Shown here: positions 42,212 to 50,332 of the stretch, one piece after another
Numbering within the stretch: the first letter of the stretch is position 1
Layout: every line of letters begins with the position of its first letter
NCBI RefSeq assembly: GCF_021043375.1
Contig: NZ_JAJNDV010000003.1
Coordinates: 186,001 to 250,000, forward strand
Reading direction: 5' to 3'
DNA from: Sphingomonas sp. IC-56
Lineage (GTDB): Bacteria > Pseudomonadota > Alphaproteobacteria > Sphingomonadales > Sphingomonadaceae
DNA length: 64,000 nt
Program-made: the position numbers and the translations under genes
The notes under the pieces: model-generated
What the model was told of the DNA's origin: nothing
Database searches by the model: none
The model's input: the letters and a program-made list of their open reading frames with translations, nothing else

Positions 42212-43396
42212 TCAGAACGCCGCGATTCCTGTGATCGCCCGCCCCAGGATCAACCCATGCACGTCATGCGTGCCCTCATAGGTGTTCACCGTCTCCAGGT
42301 TGATCGCATGCCGCATCACATGGAACTCAGCCGAAATCCCATTCCCGCCGTGCATGTCGCGCGACACCCGGGCGATATCCAGCGCCTTGCCGCAATTGTT
42401 GCGCTTGATGATGCTGATTGCGTCGGGCGACAGCGTGCCTTCGTCGAACATCCGCCCGGCTCGCAGCGCGGCTTGCAGCCCCAATGCGATCTCGGTCTGC
42501 ATGTTCGCTAGCTTCATCTGCACCAGCTGAGTCGCGGCCAGCGGCCGGCCGAACTGCTTGCGGTCCAGCGTATATTGCCGCGCGGCGTGCATGCACGCTT
42601 CGGCCGCGCCCATCACGCCCCAGGCGATGCCATAGCGCGCGCGGTTGAGGCAGCCGAACGGCCCCTTCAATCCCTGGACGTTGGGCAGCAGCGCGTCCTC
42701 GCCGACTTCCACGCCGTCCATCACGATCTCGCCGGTCACGCTGGCGCGCAGGCTCAATTTGCCTTCGATCTTGGGCGTGGTCAGTCCGGCTAGCCCACGT
42801 TCCAGCACGAAGCCGCGGATCGCGCCGTCATGCGCGTCGGACTTGGCCCACACCACCATGACGTCGGCGATCGGCGAGTTGGTGATCCACATCTTCGCGC
42901 CGGTCAGCCGGTATCCGCCGTTGATCTTTTCGGCCCGGGTGCGCATGCCGGCCGGGTCCGATCCCGCATCGGGCTCGGTCAGCCCGAAACAGCCCACCCA
43001 TTCGCCGCTCGCCAGCTTGGGCAGGTACTTTTGCCGCTGTTCCTCGCTGCCATAGGCATGGATCGGATACATCACGAGCGAGCTCTGCACGCTCATCGCC
43101 GAGCGGTACCCCGAATCCACCCGCTCCACTTCGCGCGCCACCAGGCCATAGGCGACATAGCCCAGGCCGGCGCCGCCATATTCGGTGGGAATCGTCGCGC
43201 CGAGCAGCCCCAGCTGGCCCATCTCGGACATGATCTCGCGGTCGAACCGCTCGTCCAGGAACGCGCGGGTCACCCGCGGCAACAGCTCGCCCTGCGCATA
43301 ATCGCGCGCGGCGGCGTGCACCATCCGCTCCTCGTCGGTCAGCTGCGCTTCAAGAGCGAAGGGGTCCTGCCAGTCGAACCGGCCCATCTCTGCCAT
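42212..43396 (-). CDS. Glutaryl-CoA dehydrogenase-like acyl-CoA dehydrogenase
   Basis: A 394-residue FAD flavoprotein. The acyl-CoA dehydrogenase core is complete ([39 protein letters not shown]), and the catalytic glutamate sits in [20 protein letters not shown], which with the early [10 protein letters not shown] is the signature of glutaryl-CoA dehydrogenases. It would convert glutaryl-CoA to crotonyl-CoA with CO2 release. Together with the downstream CaiB-type transferase it gives two steps of glutarate catabolism. Electrons would pass to ETF, which is not encoded here. Confidence 0.9.
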   Translation of the reverse strand: MAEMGRFDWQDPFALEAQLTDEERMVHAAARDYAQGELLPRVTRAFLDERFDREIMSEMGQLGLLGATIPTEYGGAGLGYVAYGLVAREVERVDSGYRSAMSVQSSLVMYPIHAYGSEEQRQKYLPKLASGEWVGCFGLTEPDAGSDPAGMRTRAEKINGGYRLTGAKMWITNSPIADVMVVWAKSDAHDGAIRGFVLERGLAGLTTPKIEGKLSLRASVTGEIVMDGVEVGEDALLPNVQGLKGPFGCLNRARYGIAWGVMGAAEACMHAARQYTLDRKQFGRPLAATQLVQMKLANMQTEIALGLQAALRAGRMFDEGTLSPDAISIIKRNNCGKALDIARVSRDMHGGNGISAEFHVMRHAINLETVNTYEGTHDVHGLILGRAITGIAAF

Positions 43397-43409
43397 GGTT
43401 TCTTATTCC

Positions 43410-44276
43410 TCAGATCGCGTCGGGCGAGATTGGCGCGGGGGCCAGCGGCGGCGGCGCCACTACCGGCAGCTGCACCGTGGCCCGCTCGATTTCGTCCAGT
43501 CCACGCCGCGCCTCGACATAGCGCCGCGCCGCCGACACCCAGCTTTCCGCGCTGCTTACGCCGGGCAAATGCGCCACTTCGGCCAGAGCCGCTTCCACCT
43601 TGCCGGCGTTCAGGTCGCGCTTCGCCCGGCGCAGGCGCTCAGGCGCCCTCGGGCTCGGCGATCCGGCCTCGCGCAGCACCACCAGGTCGCCCAGCACCCG
43701 GCGCGCGCGCATCCACAGGCTGTCGTCGGGCCCGGTCAGCAGCTTGGGCGCAATGGTGTCCAGCGCCAGCCGCAGATCCTCGATCGTCACCGGCTGGGCG
43801 GCGGCACGGGTGATCGCCGCCACGGCATTGCCATGCTCGTCGCCGAATCGCCGGCGCAGCTGCACGTCCAGCGCACCCAGCGGCGTGCCCCGCTCGATCG
43901 CGCGCCGCACCGAGAATGCGATCATCAGCCGCTCGGCCTGGCTGGCATAGGTGGATGCGGTCCGCGCGCTGGCGCCCGCCTCGTTCAGCCGGTCCTCCAG
44001 CTGGTTCAGCCGCCCGGCCAATTCCTGTTCGCGCGCGTTCAGCGTCGCCAGGTCGGTACCCGGCGGCAGCGCGGGCACCTTCACCGGCACCGGCTGCACC
44101 GGCACCGCCACCGTCGGCACCGGCTGCGGGTCCGCCGCAGCGTCCCAGCCGGTGAATTGCAGCAGGCCCGCAGTGGCGGCGATGCCGCCCAAAAAGGCGA
44201 CGCCGCCGATCAACAGGGTGTTCCGCCGTCCGGAAACAGTACGGGCTGTTTCGGGCGCGAGAGGCTCGTCGTTCAT
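43410..44276 (-). CDS. Short Mic60/mitofilin-like membrane protein
   Basis: A 288-residue inner-membrane protein: a single helix near the N-terminus (TLLIGGVAFLGGIAATAGLL), a proline/valine-rich spacer, a short coiled coil (LNAREQELAGRLNQLEDRL), and a C-terminal mitofilin-type domain (RRAKRDLNAGKVEAALAEVA, SAESWVSAARRYVEARRGL). Alphaproteobacterial Mic60 shapes intracytoplasmic membranes and is found beside hemC-hemD, as here. This copy is shorter than usual, mainly in the coiled coil. It follows hemD after 31 bases. The identity is an inference from topology, C-terminal pattern and neighbours. Confidence 0.75.
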   Translation of the reverse strand: MNDEPLAPETARTVSGRRNTLLIGGVAFLGGIAATAGLLQFTGWDAAADPQPVPTVAVPVQPVPVKVPALPPGTDLATLNAREQELAGRLNQLEDRLNEAGASARTASTYASQAERLMIAFSVRRAIERGTPLGALDVQLRRRFGDEHGNAVAAITRAAAQPVTIEDLRLALDTIAPKLLTGPDDSLWMRARRVLGDLVVLREAGSPSPRAPERLRRAKRDLNAGKVEAALAEVAHLPGVSSAESWVSAARRYVEARRGLDEIERATVQLPVVAPPPLAPAPISPDAI

Positions 44277-44307
44277 GGCGTCCTTATTCGCCCCGCATGG
44301 GGCGCGG

Positions 44308-44982
44308 TCAATCGGCGAGCGCGATCGCAGCGTCGAGCAGCGCTTCCGGGCTCGGCTCGGCCGCGACGCTGATGACCGCCCATCCGTCGCCTGCGCTAAG
44401 GGCGCAGGCCGCGCTCATCGCCACCAGGGCAATCCGGCTGCGATCCAGCCCATGCATGTCGACCACCTCGGCGAGCCGCTGCCCGGCGCGGGCGGACTGC
44501 ACCAGCGCGATCGATCCGGGCAGCCGCGCGGCGAGTTCGGCGGGAATCGGCAGTTCCTCGCTGGCATAAACGGTGCGGATCTCCGCGACGATCCCGCCCT
44601 GCGCCAGCGTGCGTTCGCGCCCGGCCAGGTGCAGCGCTCGTGCCACGCCCATCGCCTCGGCCTGCGTCACCAGCTCGGCCGCGCCGCTGCGCCCCACCTG
44701 CGCGATGCGGAACCCGGCGCGTTCCGCGATTTCGGCGGTGGATGCGCCCACGGCATGCACCGGCAAGTCGCGCAGCGTCGACAGCCCGGCGCCGCCATGC
44801 CGCACGGCATTGACGCTGGTCAGGATCAGTGCGTCGTACGCGGCCGGATCGGGCAGTTCCCAGGGCGTAGGCGCGATTTGGAACAGCGGCATTCGCACCA
44901 CGCGCCTTCCGCGCGCTTCGGCGGCCGCGGCGATGATCCGGTTGCCCGGCTCGGGCCGCAACACGGCAAAGGGACGGTTCAT
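44308..44982 (-). CDS. hemD: Uroporphyrinogen-III synthase
   Basis: HemD closes hydroxymethylbilane to uroporphyrinogen III. The 224-residue protein has the weakly conserved two-domain pattern of the family: VLRPEPGNRIIAAAAEARG at the start, ALILTSVNAVRHGG, VHAVGASTAEIAERAGF, and the late GLDRSRIALVAMSAACA. The start at 44982 was chosen because it gives the conserved RPEPG start and overlaps the hemC stop by four bases; the open frame upstream is hemC antisense-frame sequence. The hemC-hemD-mic60 order is typical of alphaproteobacteria. Confidence 0.92.
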   Translation of the reverse strand: MNRPFAVLRPEPGNRIIAAAAEARGRRVVRMPLFQIAPTPWELPDPAAYDALILTSVNAVRHGGAGLSTLRDLPVHAVGASTAEIAERAGFRIAQVGRSGAAELVTQAEAMGVARALHLAGRERTLAQGGIVAEIRTVYASEELPIPAELAARLPGSIALVQSARAGQRLAEVVDMHGLDRSRIALVAMSAACALSAGDGWAVISVAAEPSPEALLDAAIALAD

Positions 44983-45893
44983 CCTTCGAACAGCCGCCGG
45001 ATCTCGGGCGGGGCGCGGCCCAGCAGATCCTCGGCCACCGCCCGCGGCAGCTGCGGGTCCAGCGGCGCCCCCTCGATCTGCGAATACAGATGGTGCGCGC
45101 CATCTTCGGACAGCAATTCCGCGCGCAGCGTCAGGATGCCGCCCTCCAGCGTCGCCAGCGCCGCCACGGGCGAATGGCAATCGGCCCGCAGCGCGGCCAG
45201 GAACGCGCGCTCGGCGTCGGCACAGGCATGAGTCTGCGGGTCGTCGATCGCCTTCAGCATGGCGCGGGTGTGCGAATCGTCGGCGCGGCATTCGATGGCG
45301 ATGATCCCCTGCGTCGCTGCGGGCAGCATCACGTTGATCGGGATGGGGGTGCCGACATCGTGCCGGCCCAGCCGCTCCAGTCCTGCGGCGGCGAGCAACG
45401 TCGCATCGACCTCGCCCGCGGCCAGCTTCGCCAGCCGCGTGTCGACGTTGCCGCGGAACAGCACGATGCTCACATCGGGGCGCATCTTGCACATTTGCGC
45501 GGCTCTGCGCGGCGAACTGGTGCCGATCACGGCATTTTGGCGCAAAGAATCGATCGAATCGGCGCCCAACAGCCGGTCGCGCACGTCCGCGCGGTGGAGC
45601 GTGGCCGCAATTTCGATCATGTCGGGGCGAAATGTCTCGACATCCTTCATCGAATGCACTGCGCAGTCGATTTCACCCGCCAGCAGCGCGCGGTCCAACT
45701 CCTTGGTCCACAACGACTTTCCGCCGATCTCCGCCAGCGCCCGGTCCTGCACCCGGTCGCCGGTCGTCTTGATCGTCACGATCTCCAAGTCGTCTCGCGC
45801 AACTTTTTCCGCGTCGACCAGATGCTGGCCAACCATGTTGGCCTGAGTGAGAGCCAGCGGCGAACCGCGGGTACCGATACGGAACTTAGCCAT
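44979..45893 (-). CDS. hemC: Hydroxymethylbilane synthase (porphobilinogen deaminase)
   Basis: HemC joins four porphobilinogen units into hydroxymethylbilane. The 304-residue protein has the conserved RIGTRGSPLALTQAN start, DRALLAGEIDCAVHSMKDV, SSPRRAAQ, FRGNVDTRL, and the dipyrromethane-cofactor cysteine in ADCHSPVAA. It is coupled to hemD by a four-base overlap. Its ATG is only about 37 bases from the divergent tsaD start, so the two promoters must overlap each other or lie partly inside the genes. Confidence 0.96.
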   Translation of the reverse strand: MAKFRIGTRGSPLALTQANMVGQHLVDAEKVARDDLEIVTIKTTGDRVQDRALAEIGGKSLWTKELDRALLAGEIDCAVHSMKDVETFRPDMIEIAATLHRADVRDRLLGADSIDSLRQNAVIGTSSPRRAAQMCKMRPDVSIVLFRGNVDTRLAKLAAGEVDATLLAAAGLERLGRHDVGTPIPINVMLPAATQGIIAIECRADDSHTRAMLKAIDDPQTHACADAERAFLAALRADCHSPVAALATLEGGILTLRAELLSEDGAHHLYSQIEGAPLDPQLPRAVAEDLLGRAPPEIRRLFEG

Positions 45894-45930
45894 GGCTTGT
45901 GCTAATGCCCCGGCAGCTTAGATGGATGCA

Positions 45931-46956
45931 ATGGCGCTGATTTTGGGTCTTGAATCGAGCTGCGACGAAACCGCCGCGGCACTGGTGGAAAGCGACGGCA
46001 CGATCCGCGCGCACAAACTCGCTCGGCAAGAGGCGGCGCACCGCCCCTATGGCGGCGTCGTCCCCGAAATCGCCGCACGCGCCCATGTCGAAGTGCTCGG
46101 GCCCTTGGTGGAGGCTGCGCTGGAAGAAGCGGGCGTGACCCTCGATCAGGTCGACGCGATCGCCGCCACCGCCGGTCCGGGCCTGATCGGCGGCGTGATG
46201 GTCGGCCTCGTCACCGGCAAGGCGCTGGCGCTCGCGGCCAACAAGCCGCTGATCGCGGTCAACCATCTCGAAGGCCATGGCCTGTCGCCGCGCCTCACCG
46301 ATCGCAACCTGCAATTCCCCTATTTGCTGCTGCTGGTCTCGGGCGGGCATTGTCAGCTTCTGCTGGTCGAAGGGGTAGGGCGCTACCGCCGCCTCGCCAC
46401 CACCATCGACGATGCCGCCGGCGAAGCGTTCGACAAGACCGCCAAGATCCTCGGGCTGGGCTTCCCCGGCGGCCCTGCCGTCGAAGCCGCTGCCGCAAAG
46501 GGCAATCCAAAGGCCGTCCAGCTTCCCCGGCCGCTGGTCGGCTCGGGTGAACCCCATTTCTCCTTCGCTGGGCTGAAGAGCGCCGTCGCCCGCATTGTCG
46601 GTCAGTACAGTGCAGAGGACATCGCCGCCTCGTTCCAGCAGGCGGTGGTGGACTGCCTGGTTGACCGCACCCGCATTGCGCTGGCGAAGGTGCGTCCCAC
46701 CGCGCTGGTCGTCGCCGGGGGTGTCGCGGCCAACACCGCCGTCCGCAACGCGCTCCAGGCGCTGGCGGCAAGCCACGACCTTCCCTTTGTCGCGCCACCG
46801 CTTTGGCTGTGTACCGACAATGCCGCGATGATCGCCTGGGCGGGCGTGGAGCGCCATGCCGCAGGCTTGTTCGACCCGCTCGACGTTCCCGCCCGCCCGC
46901 GCTGGCCGCTCGATCCGCAGGCGGAAAAGGTCCGGGGCGCAGGAGTGAAGGCATGA
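45931..46956 (+). CDS. tsaD: tRNA N6-adenosine threonylcarbamoyltransferase TsaD
   Basis: TsaD transfers the threonylcarbamoyl group to A37 of ANN-decoding tRNAs, with TsaB and TsaE. The 341-residue protein has the N-terminal ASKHA ATPase motif [15 protein letters not shown], the metal-binding [20 protein letters not shown], and FPGGPAVE. I place the start at 45931 (MALILG), where homologues begin; an ATG at 45922 would add three residues. It overlaps gpsA by four bases, a frequent tsaD-gpsA pairing in proteobacteria. Confidence 0.95.
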   Translation: MALILGLESSCDETAAALVESDGTIRAHKLARQEAAHRPYGGVVPEIAARAHVEVLGPLVEAALEEAGVTLDQVDAIAATAGPGLIGGVMVGLVTGKALALAANKPLIAVNHLEGHGLSPRLTDRNLQFPYLLLLVSGGHCQLLLVEGVGRYRRLATTIDDAAGEAFDKTAKILGLGFPGGPAVEAAAAKGNPKAVQLPRPLVGSGEPHFSFAGLKSAVARIVGQYSAEDIAASFQQAVVDCLVDRTRIALAKVRPTALVVAGGVAANTAVRNALQALAASHDLPFVAPPLWLCTDNAAMIAWAGVERHAAGLFDPLDVPARPRWPLDPQAEKVRGAGVKA

Positions 46957-47927
46957 GGATCGCAGTCATCGGCGGCGGAGCGTGGGGCACCGCGCTGGCG
47001 CAGGTCGCGGCACGTGGTGATCAACCCGTGCTGCTTTGGGCGCGCGAGCCTGAGGTGGTGGAGAGCATCAACACCCGGCACGAGAACAGCCAGTTCCTCG
47101 CCAATGTGCCGCTATCGCCCGCGATCCGCGCCACCGGCGCCCTCGCCGAACTGGCGGTGGCCGACGCGATCCTGGTCGTCGCGCCGGCCCAGCATGTCGG
47201 TGCCGTGCTCGCCCAGGCGCCGATCGGCAACACGCCGCTCGTGCTGTGCGCCAAGGGTATCGAGGCCGGCACCCGCCGCCTGGTCAGCGACGTCGCGCAG
47301 GCCGCCGCACCCGACGCGCCGATCGCCGTCCTGTCCGGTCCCACCTTCGCGCATGAAGTCGCCGCGGGACAGCCAACCGCAGTCACCCTCGCCTGTGAGG
47401 ACGATGTGCTGCGCACCCGGCTCGCCGACCGCCTCGCCGCGCCGGCCTTCCGCATCTACGGCTCGACCGATGTGGTCGGCGCGGAGATTGGCGGCGCAGT
47501 AAAGAACGTGCTCGCCATCGCCTGCGGCGTGGTGGAGGGAGCAGGGCTAGGCCAGAATGCCCGCGCCGCACTGATCGCGCGCGGCTTCGCCGAAATGACG
47601 CGCTTCGGCCTGGCACGCGGCGCGCAGGCGGAAACGCTGACTGGACTGTCGGGTCTCGGCGACCTGGTGCTCACCTGCTCCTCGACCAGCTCGCGCAACT
47701 TCTCGCTGGGCGTGGGCTTGGGCCAGGGCCGCAGCGCCGCCGAGTTGCTAAGCGACCGCCGCACGGTGGCCGAAGGCGCCTTCACCGCCCCGGTCCTGCG
47801 CGAAGCGGCAGCCGAAGCCGGCGTCGACATGCCTGTTACCGCCGCCGTCAACGCCCTCCTCGAAGGCGCAGCGGTGAGCGAGGTGATCGAAGCCTTGCTG
47901 TCGCGTCCGCTCAAGCGCGAACGCTAA
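46953..47927 (+). CDS. gpsA: Glycerol-3-phosphate dehydrogenase [NAD(P)+]
   Basis: GpsA reduces dihydroxyacetone phosphate to glycerol 3-phosphate for phospholipid synthesis. The 324-residue protein begins with the NAD-binding [17 protein letters not shown], contains [23 protein letters not shown], the catalytic lysine in [12 protein letters not shown], and [14 protein letters not shown]. The start at 46953 overlaps the tsaD stop by four bases. It ends at a converging junction filled with palindromic repeats. Confidence 0.95.
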   Translation: MRIAVIGGGAWGTALAQVAARGDQPVLLWAREPEVVESINTRHENSQFLANVPLSPAIRATGALAELAVADAILVVAPAQHVGAVLAQAPIGNTPLVLCAKGIEAGTRRLVSDVAQAAAPDAPIAVLSGPTFAHEVAAGQPTAVTLACEDDVLRTRLADRLAAPAFRIYGSTDVVGAEIGGAVKNVLAIACGVVEGAGLGQNARAALIARGFAEMTRFGLARGAQAETLTGLSGLGDLVLTCSSTSSRNFSLGVGLGQGRSAAELLSDRRTVAEGAFTAPVLREAAAEAGVDMPVTAAVNALLEGAAVSEVIEALLSRPLKRER

Positions 47928-47951
47928 GTCTCCAGCCAGCGCAAACTACCA

Positions 47952-47970
47952 GTTCCCGGGCGAAGGCCAG
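47952..47970. repeat. Palindromic repeat, family A half copy
   Basis: GTTCCCGGGCGAAGGCCAGG resembles the left arm of family A, but no right arm follows; a family B element begins 23 bases later. It appears to be a decayed copy. Confidence 0.55.
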
Positions 47971-47992
47971 GAAAGCCGTAGCCCCAAACCCC

Positions 47993-48076
47993 CGTCACCC
48001 CGGCCTTGAGCCGGGGTCCCGCTGCCTTGCCCCGCAGAAGAAAGAAGCGGGATCCCGGCTCAAGGCCGGGATGACG
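47993..48076. repeat. Palindromic repeat, family B
   Basis: A full family B palindrome: CGTCACCCCGGCCTTGAGCC at one end, GGCTCAAGGCCGGGATGACG at the other, and a GCAGAAGAAAGAAGC loop. It lies between the converging gpsA and SDHAF4-like genes. Confidence 0.88.
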
Positions 48077-48099
48077 AAAGAGATCCCGCCGCTCGGCGA

Positions 48100-48261
48100 C
48101 TAAAAATCGACAGCAACCCCCTTCAATTCCCAATCCCCATAGCGCGTCGGGTCCTTCCCCAACGGATCGCCCTCCGGCGCAGCAACCGGCTCGGGCTGCG
48201 GCACGGGCGGGCTTTCGGTCAGATATTCAGGCGGCTTCACGTGGGCAGGGCGCTGGCCCAT
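48100..48261 (-). CDS. DUF1674 protein, SDHAF4-like succinate dehydrogenase assembly factor
   Basis: A 53-residue protein hidden at the end of a longer shadow frame. It begins MGQRPAHVKPPEYL, has a proline/glutamate-rich middle, and ends with the DUF1674 signature GKDPTRYGDWELKGVAVDF. This C-terminal motif is shared with mitochondrial SDHAF4, which stabilises the flavinated SdhA subunit before it joins the complex. No sdh genes are in the window, so the role is inferred from the family. It is divergent from rsmB with 71 bases between. Confidence 0.88.
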   Translation of the reverse strand: MGQRPAHVKPPEYLTESPPVPQPEPVAAPEGDPLGKDPTRYGDWELKGVAVDF

Positions 48262-48332
48262 GGTAGATCTCCGTCGGTTCCTCTCTTCTATAAGGCTTCC
48301 CCTGTGCCGAAGGGAGGGGCTAGGGCAGGGCG

Positions 48333-49607
48333 ATGGCTCAACCTTCGCAAAAATCCGCGCCGCGTTCCGAACCCCCTGGCGTTCCCGCCCGCCGCGCCGC
48401 GCTCCGCCTGCTCGACGCGGTGCTGCGCCGCGGCCTCGCGCTCGAACAGGCGCTCGACAGCGCGGCCAAGGGTCTGGCGCCCAGCGATCGCGGGCTGGCC
48501 CATGCCATCGCCGCCGAAACGTTGCGCCGTCTGCCCGATCTCGACGCGCTGATCGATTCCGCGACGCAGCGCCCGCTGCCTGATGATGCCAAGGCGCGCT
48601 TCGCGCTGCGCATCGCGCTAGCCCAGGCGCTGGGGCTCGGCACGCCGCACCATGCCGCAATTTCCACGGTGCTGCCGCTAGTCGATGGCGGTCCGCGCAA
48701 GCTCGTCCATGGCGTGTTCGGCACGCTGATGCGCCGCGACGTGGCATTTCCTGAAGTGCCCGCGCTGCCCGACGCCATCATCGAGCGTTGGCAGCGCCAT
48801 TGGGGCGAAGCGGTGGTCGACGCCGCCGCGCACGCCATCACTGCGCCTCCGCCGCTCGATCTCAGCCTGCAACGCCCCATCGAGATCGACGGCGCAGAAT
48901 CGCTGGCCCCCGGCCATCTGCGCCTCGCACCTGGCACCTCGGTTCCCGAGCTGCCCGGCTTTGAGGAAGGCGATTGGTGGGTGCAGGATATCGCCGCCTC
49001 CATCCCCGCTCGTCTGATCGGTGCCGGGCAGGGGAATGCGCTCGATCTGTGCGCAGCCCCTGGCGGCAAGTCGCTCCAACTCGCCGCGGCCGGATGGAAT
49101 GTCACCTCGGTCGATGTTTCGGAAAGTCGTCTCGCGCGACTTCGCGAAAACAGCGCGCGCACCAGGCTCCCGCTGCACGTGATCGCAGCCGACTTGCTCC
49201 AGTGGGAGCCGGAAGCACCGGCCGACGCCGTGCTGCTCGACGCGCCGTGCAGCGCCACCGGCATCTTCCGCCGCCATCCCGACGTGCTCCACCGCGTTCG
49301 CCCGTCCTTGATCCGCGAGATGGCTGATCTGCAATCGCGCCTGCTCGCCCGCGCTGCGGAGTGGGTACGTCCAGGCGGCACGCTCGTCTTCTCCACCTGC
49401 TCGCTAGAGCCCGAAGAAGGCGAGGCGCAACTAGAGGGGTTCCTCGCCAGCCACAGCGACTATGCAGTCGATGCGGTACGCACCGAGGAACTGCCGGCCG
49501 CCATTGTTCCACGTGAAAACGGCACCCTGCGCCTGCTCCCCGGCACGCTTGCTGAAGCCGGCGGGTGCGACGGCTTCTTCATTGCCCGGCTGAAGCGCGC
49601 GGGTTGA
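48333..49607 (+). CDS. rsmB: 16S rRNA (cytosine(967)-C(5))-methyltransferase RsmB
   Basis: A 424-residue RsmB/NOP family enzyme that methylates a cytosine of 16S rRNA. The N-terminal NusB-like RNA-binding domain covers about residues 15-135 (RAALRLLDAVLRRGLALEQAL, LRIALAQALGLGTPHHAAIS). The C-terminal Rossmann domain has LDLCAAPGGKSLQLA (AdoMet), motif IV DAPCSATGIFRRHPDV with the release cysteine, and motif VI STCSLEPEE with the catalytic cysteine. A TAGGGC box lies six bases before the ATG. A near-parS sequence lies in its 3' part at 49506. Confidence 0.94.
   Translation: MAQPSQKSAPRSEPPGVPARRAALRLLDAVLRRGLALEQALDSAAKGLAPSDRGLAHAIAAETLRRLPDLDALIDSATQRPLPDDAKARFALRIALAQALGLGTPHHAAISTVLPLVDGGPRKLVHGVFGTLMRRDVAFPEVPALPDAIIERWQRHWGEAVVDAAAHAITAPPPLDLSLQRPIEIDGAESLAPGHLRLAPGTSVPELPGFEEGDWWVQDIAASIPARLIGAGQGNALDLCAAPGGKSLQLAAAGWNVTSVDVSESRLARLRENSARTRLPLHVIAADLLQWEPEAPADAVLLDAPCSATGIFRRHPDVLHRVRPSLIREMADLQSRLLARAAEWVRPGGTLVFSTCSLEPEEGEAQLEGFLASHSDYAVDAVRTEELPAAIVPRENGTLRLLPGTLAEAGGCDGFFIARLKRAG
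49506..49519. promoter_or_regulatory. Degenerate parS-like sequence
   Basis: GTTCCACGTGAAAA matches the parS consensus at 13 of 14 positions; the last base is A instead of C. It lies inside rsmB, 38 kb from the putative origin, far from the parAB cluster. It may be chance or a weak outlying ParB site. Confidence 0.3.
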
Positions 49608-49636
49608 GGCACTCCGGCCTCTATCGCACGCTCTAG

Positions 49637-49664
49637 TTGCGCGTGACTCGGCGCATGCTAAGGA
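49637..49664 (+). promoter_or_regulatory. Candidate promoter of rpe
   Basis: TTGCGC (49637-49642), a 16-base spacer and TAAGGA (49659-49664) resemble -35 and -10 boxes. The ATG of rpe follows eight bases after the -10, so the transcript would have almost no leader. An alternative ATG at 49637 falls on the -35 box, which argues against that start. Confidence 0.38.
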
Positions 49665-49672
49665 CTGAGGTC

Positions 49673-50332
49673 ATGTCCGCCGTCCGTATCGCGCCGTCCA
49701 TCCTGTCCGCCGACTTCGCCCGTCTGGGCGAGGAGATCCGCGCGATTGACGAAGCCGGCGCCGACTGGATCCATGTCGATGTGATGGACGGCCATTTCGT
49801 GCCGAACATCACTATCGGCCCCGCGGTCATCAAGGCGCTCCGCCCGCACACGACGAAGACCTTCGACGTCCACCTGATGATCGCGCCGGTTGATCCGCTG
49901 CTCGAAGCCTTCGCCGACGCCGGCGCCGACATCATCTCGGTGCATCCCGAAGCCGGCCCGCACCTCCACCGCACGCTCCAAACCATCAAGAGCCTGGGCA
50001 AGCGTGCCGGCGTGGTGCTGAACCCGGCAACGCCGATCGACGTTGTGGATCATGTTATCGACATGGTGGATTTGATCTTGGTGATGAGCGTCAATCCGGG
50101 CTTCGGCGGACAGAAGTTCATCGAGAGCCAGCTGGACAAGATTGCTGAGCTGCGTCGCCGCATCGACGCGAGCGGCCGCGCCATTGATCTCGAAGTCGAT
50201 GGCGGTATCGATCAGGCCACCGCCCCCCGCGCCATTGCCGTCGGCGCAAACGCGCTGGTCGCCGGTACCGCGACCTTCAAGGGCGGGCCATCCTGCTACG
50301 CCGCCAACATCGCTGCGTTGCGGGGGAGTTGA
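49673..50332 (+). CDS. rpe: Ribulose-phosphate 3-epimerase
   Basis: Rpe interconverts ribulose 5-phosphate and xylulose 5-phosphate in the pentose phosphate pathway. The 219-residue TIM barrel has [15 protein letters not shown], the catalytic aspartate and metal ligands in [32 protein letters not shown], and the phosphate-binding DGGI and GTATF. The start at 49673 was chosen from homology ([10 protein letters not shown]). It is followed by the heparinase-domain gene, whose TTG start overlaps its stop. Confidence 0.95.
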   Translation: MSAVRIAPSILSADFARLGEEIRAIDEAGADWIHVDVMDGHFVPNITIGPAVIKALRPHTTKTFDVHLMIAPVDPLLEAFADAGADIISVHPEAGPHLHRTLQTIKSLGKRAGVVLNPATPIDVVDHVIDMVDLILVMSVNPGFGGQKFIESQLDKIAELRRRIDASGRAIDLEVDGGIDQATAPRAIAVGANALVAGTATFKGGPSCYAANIAALRGS

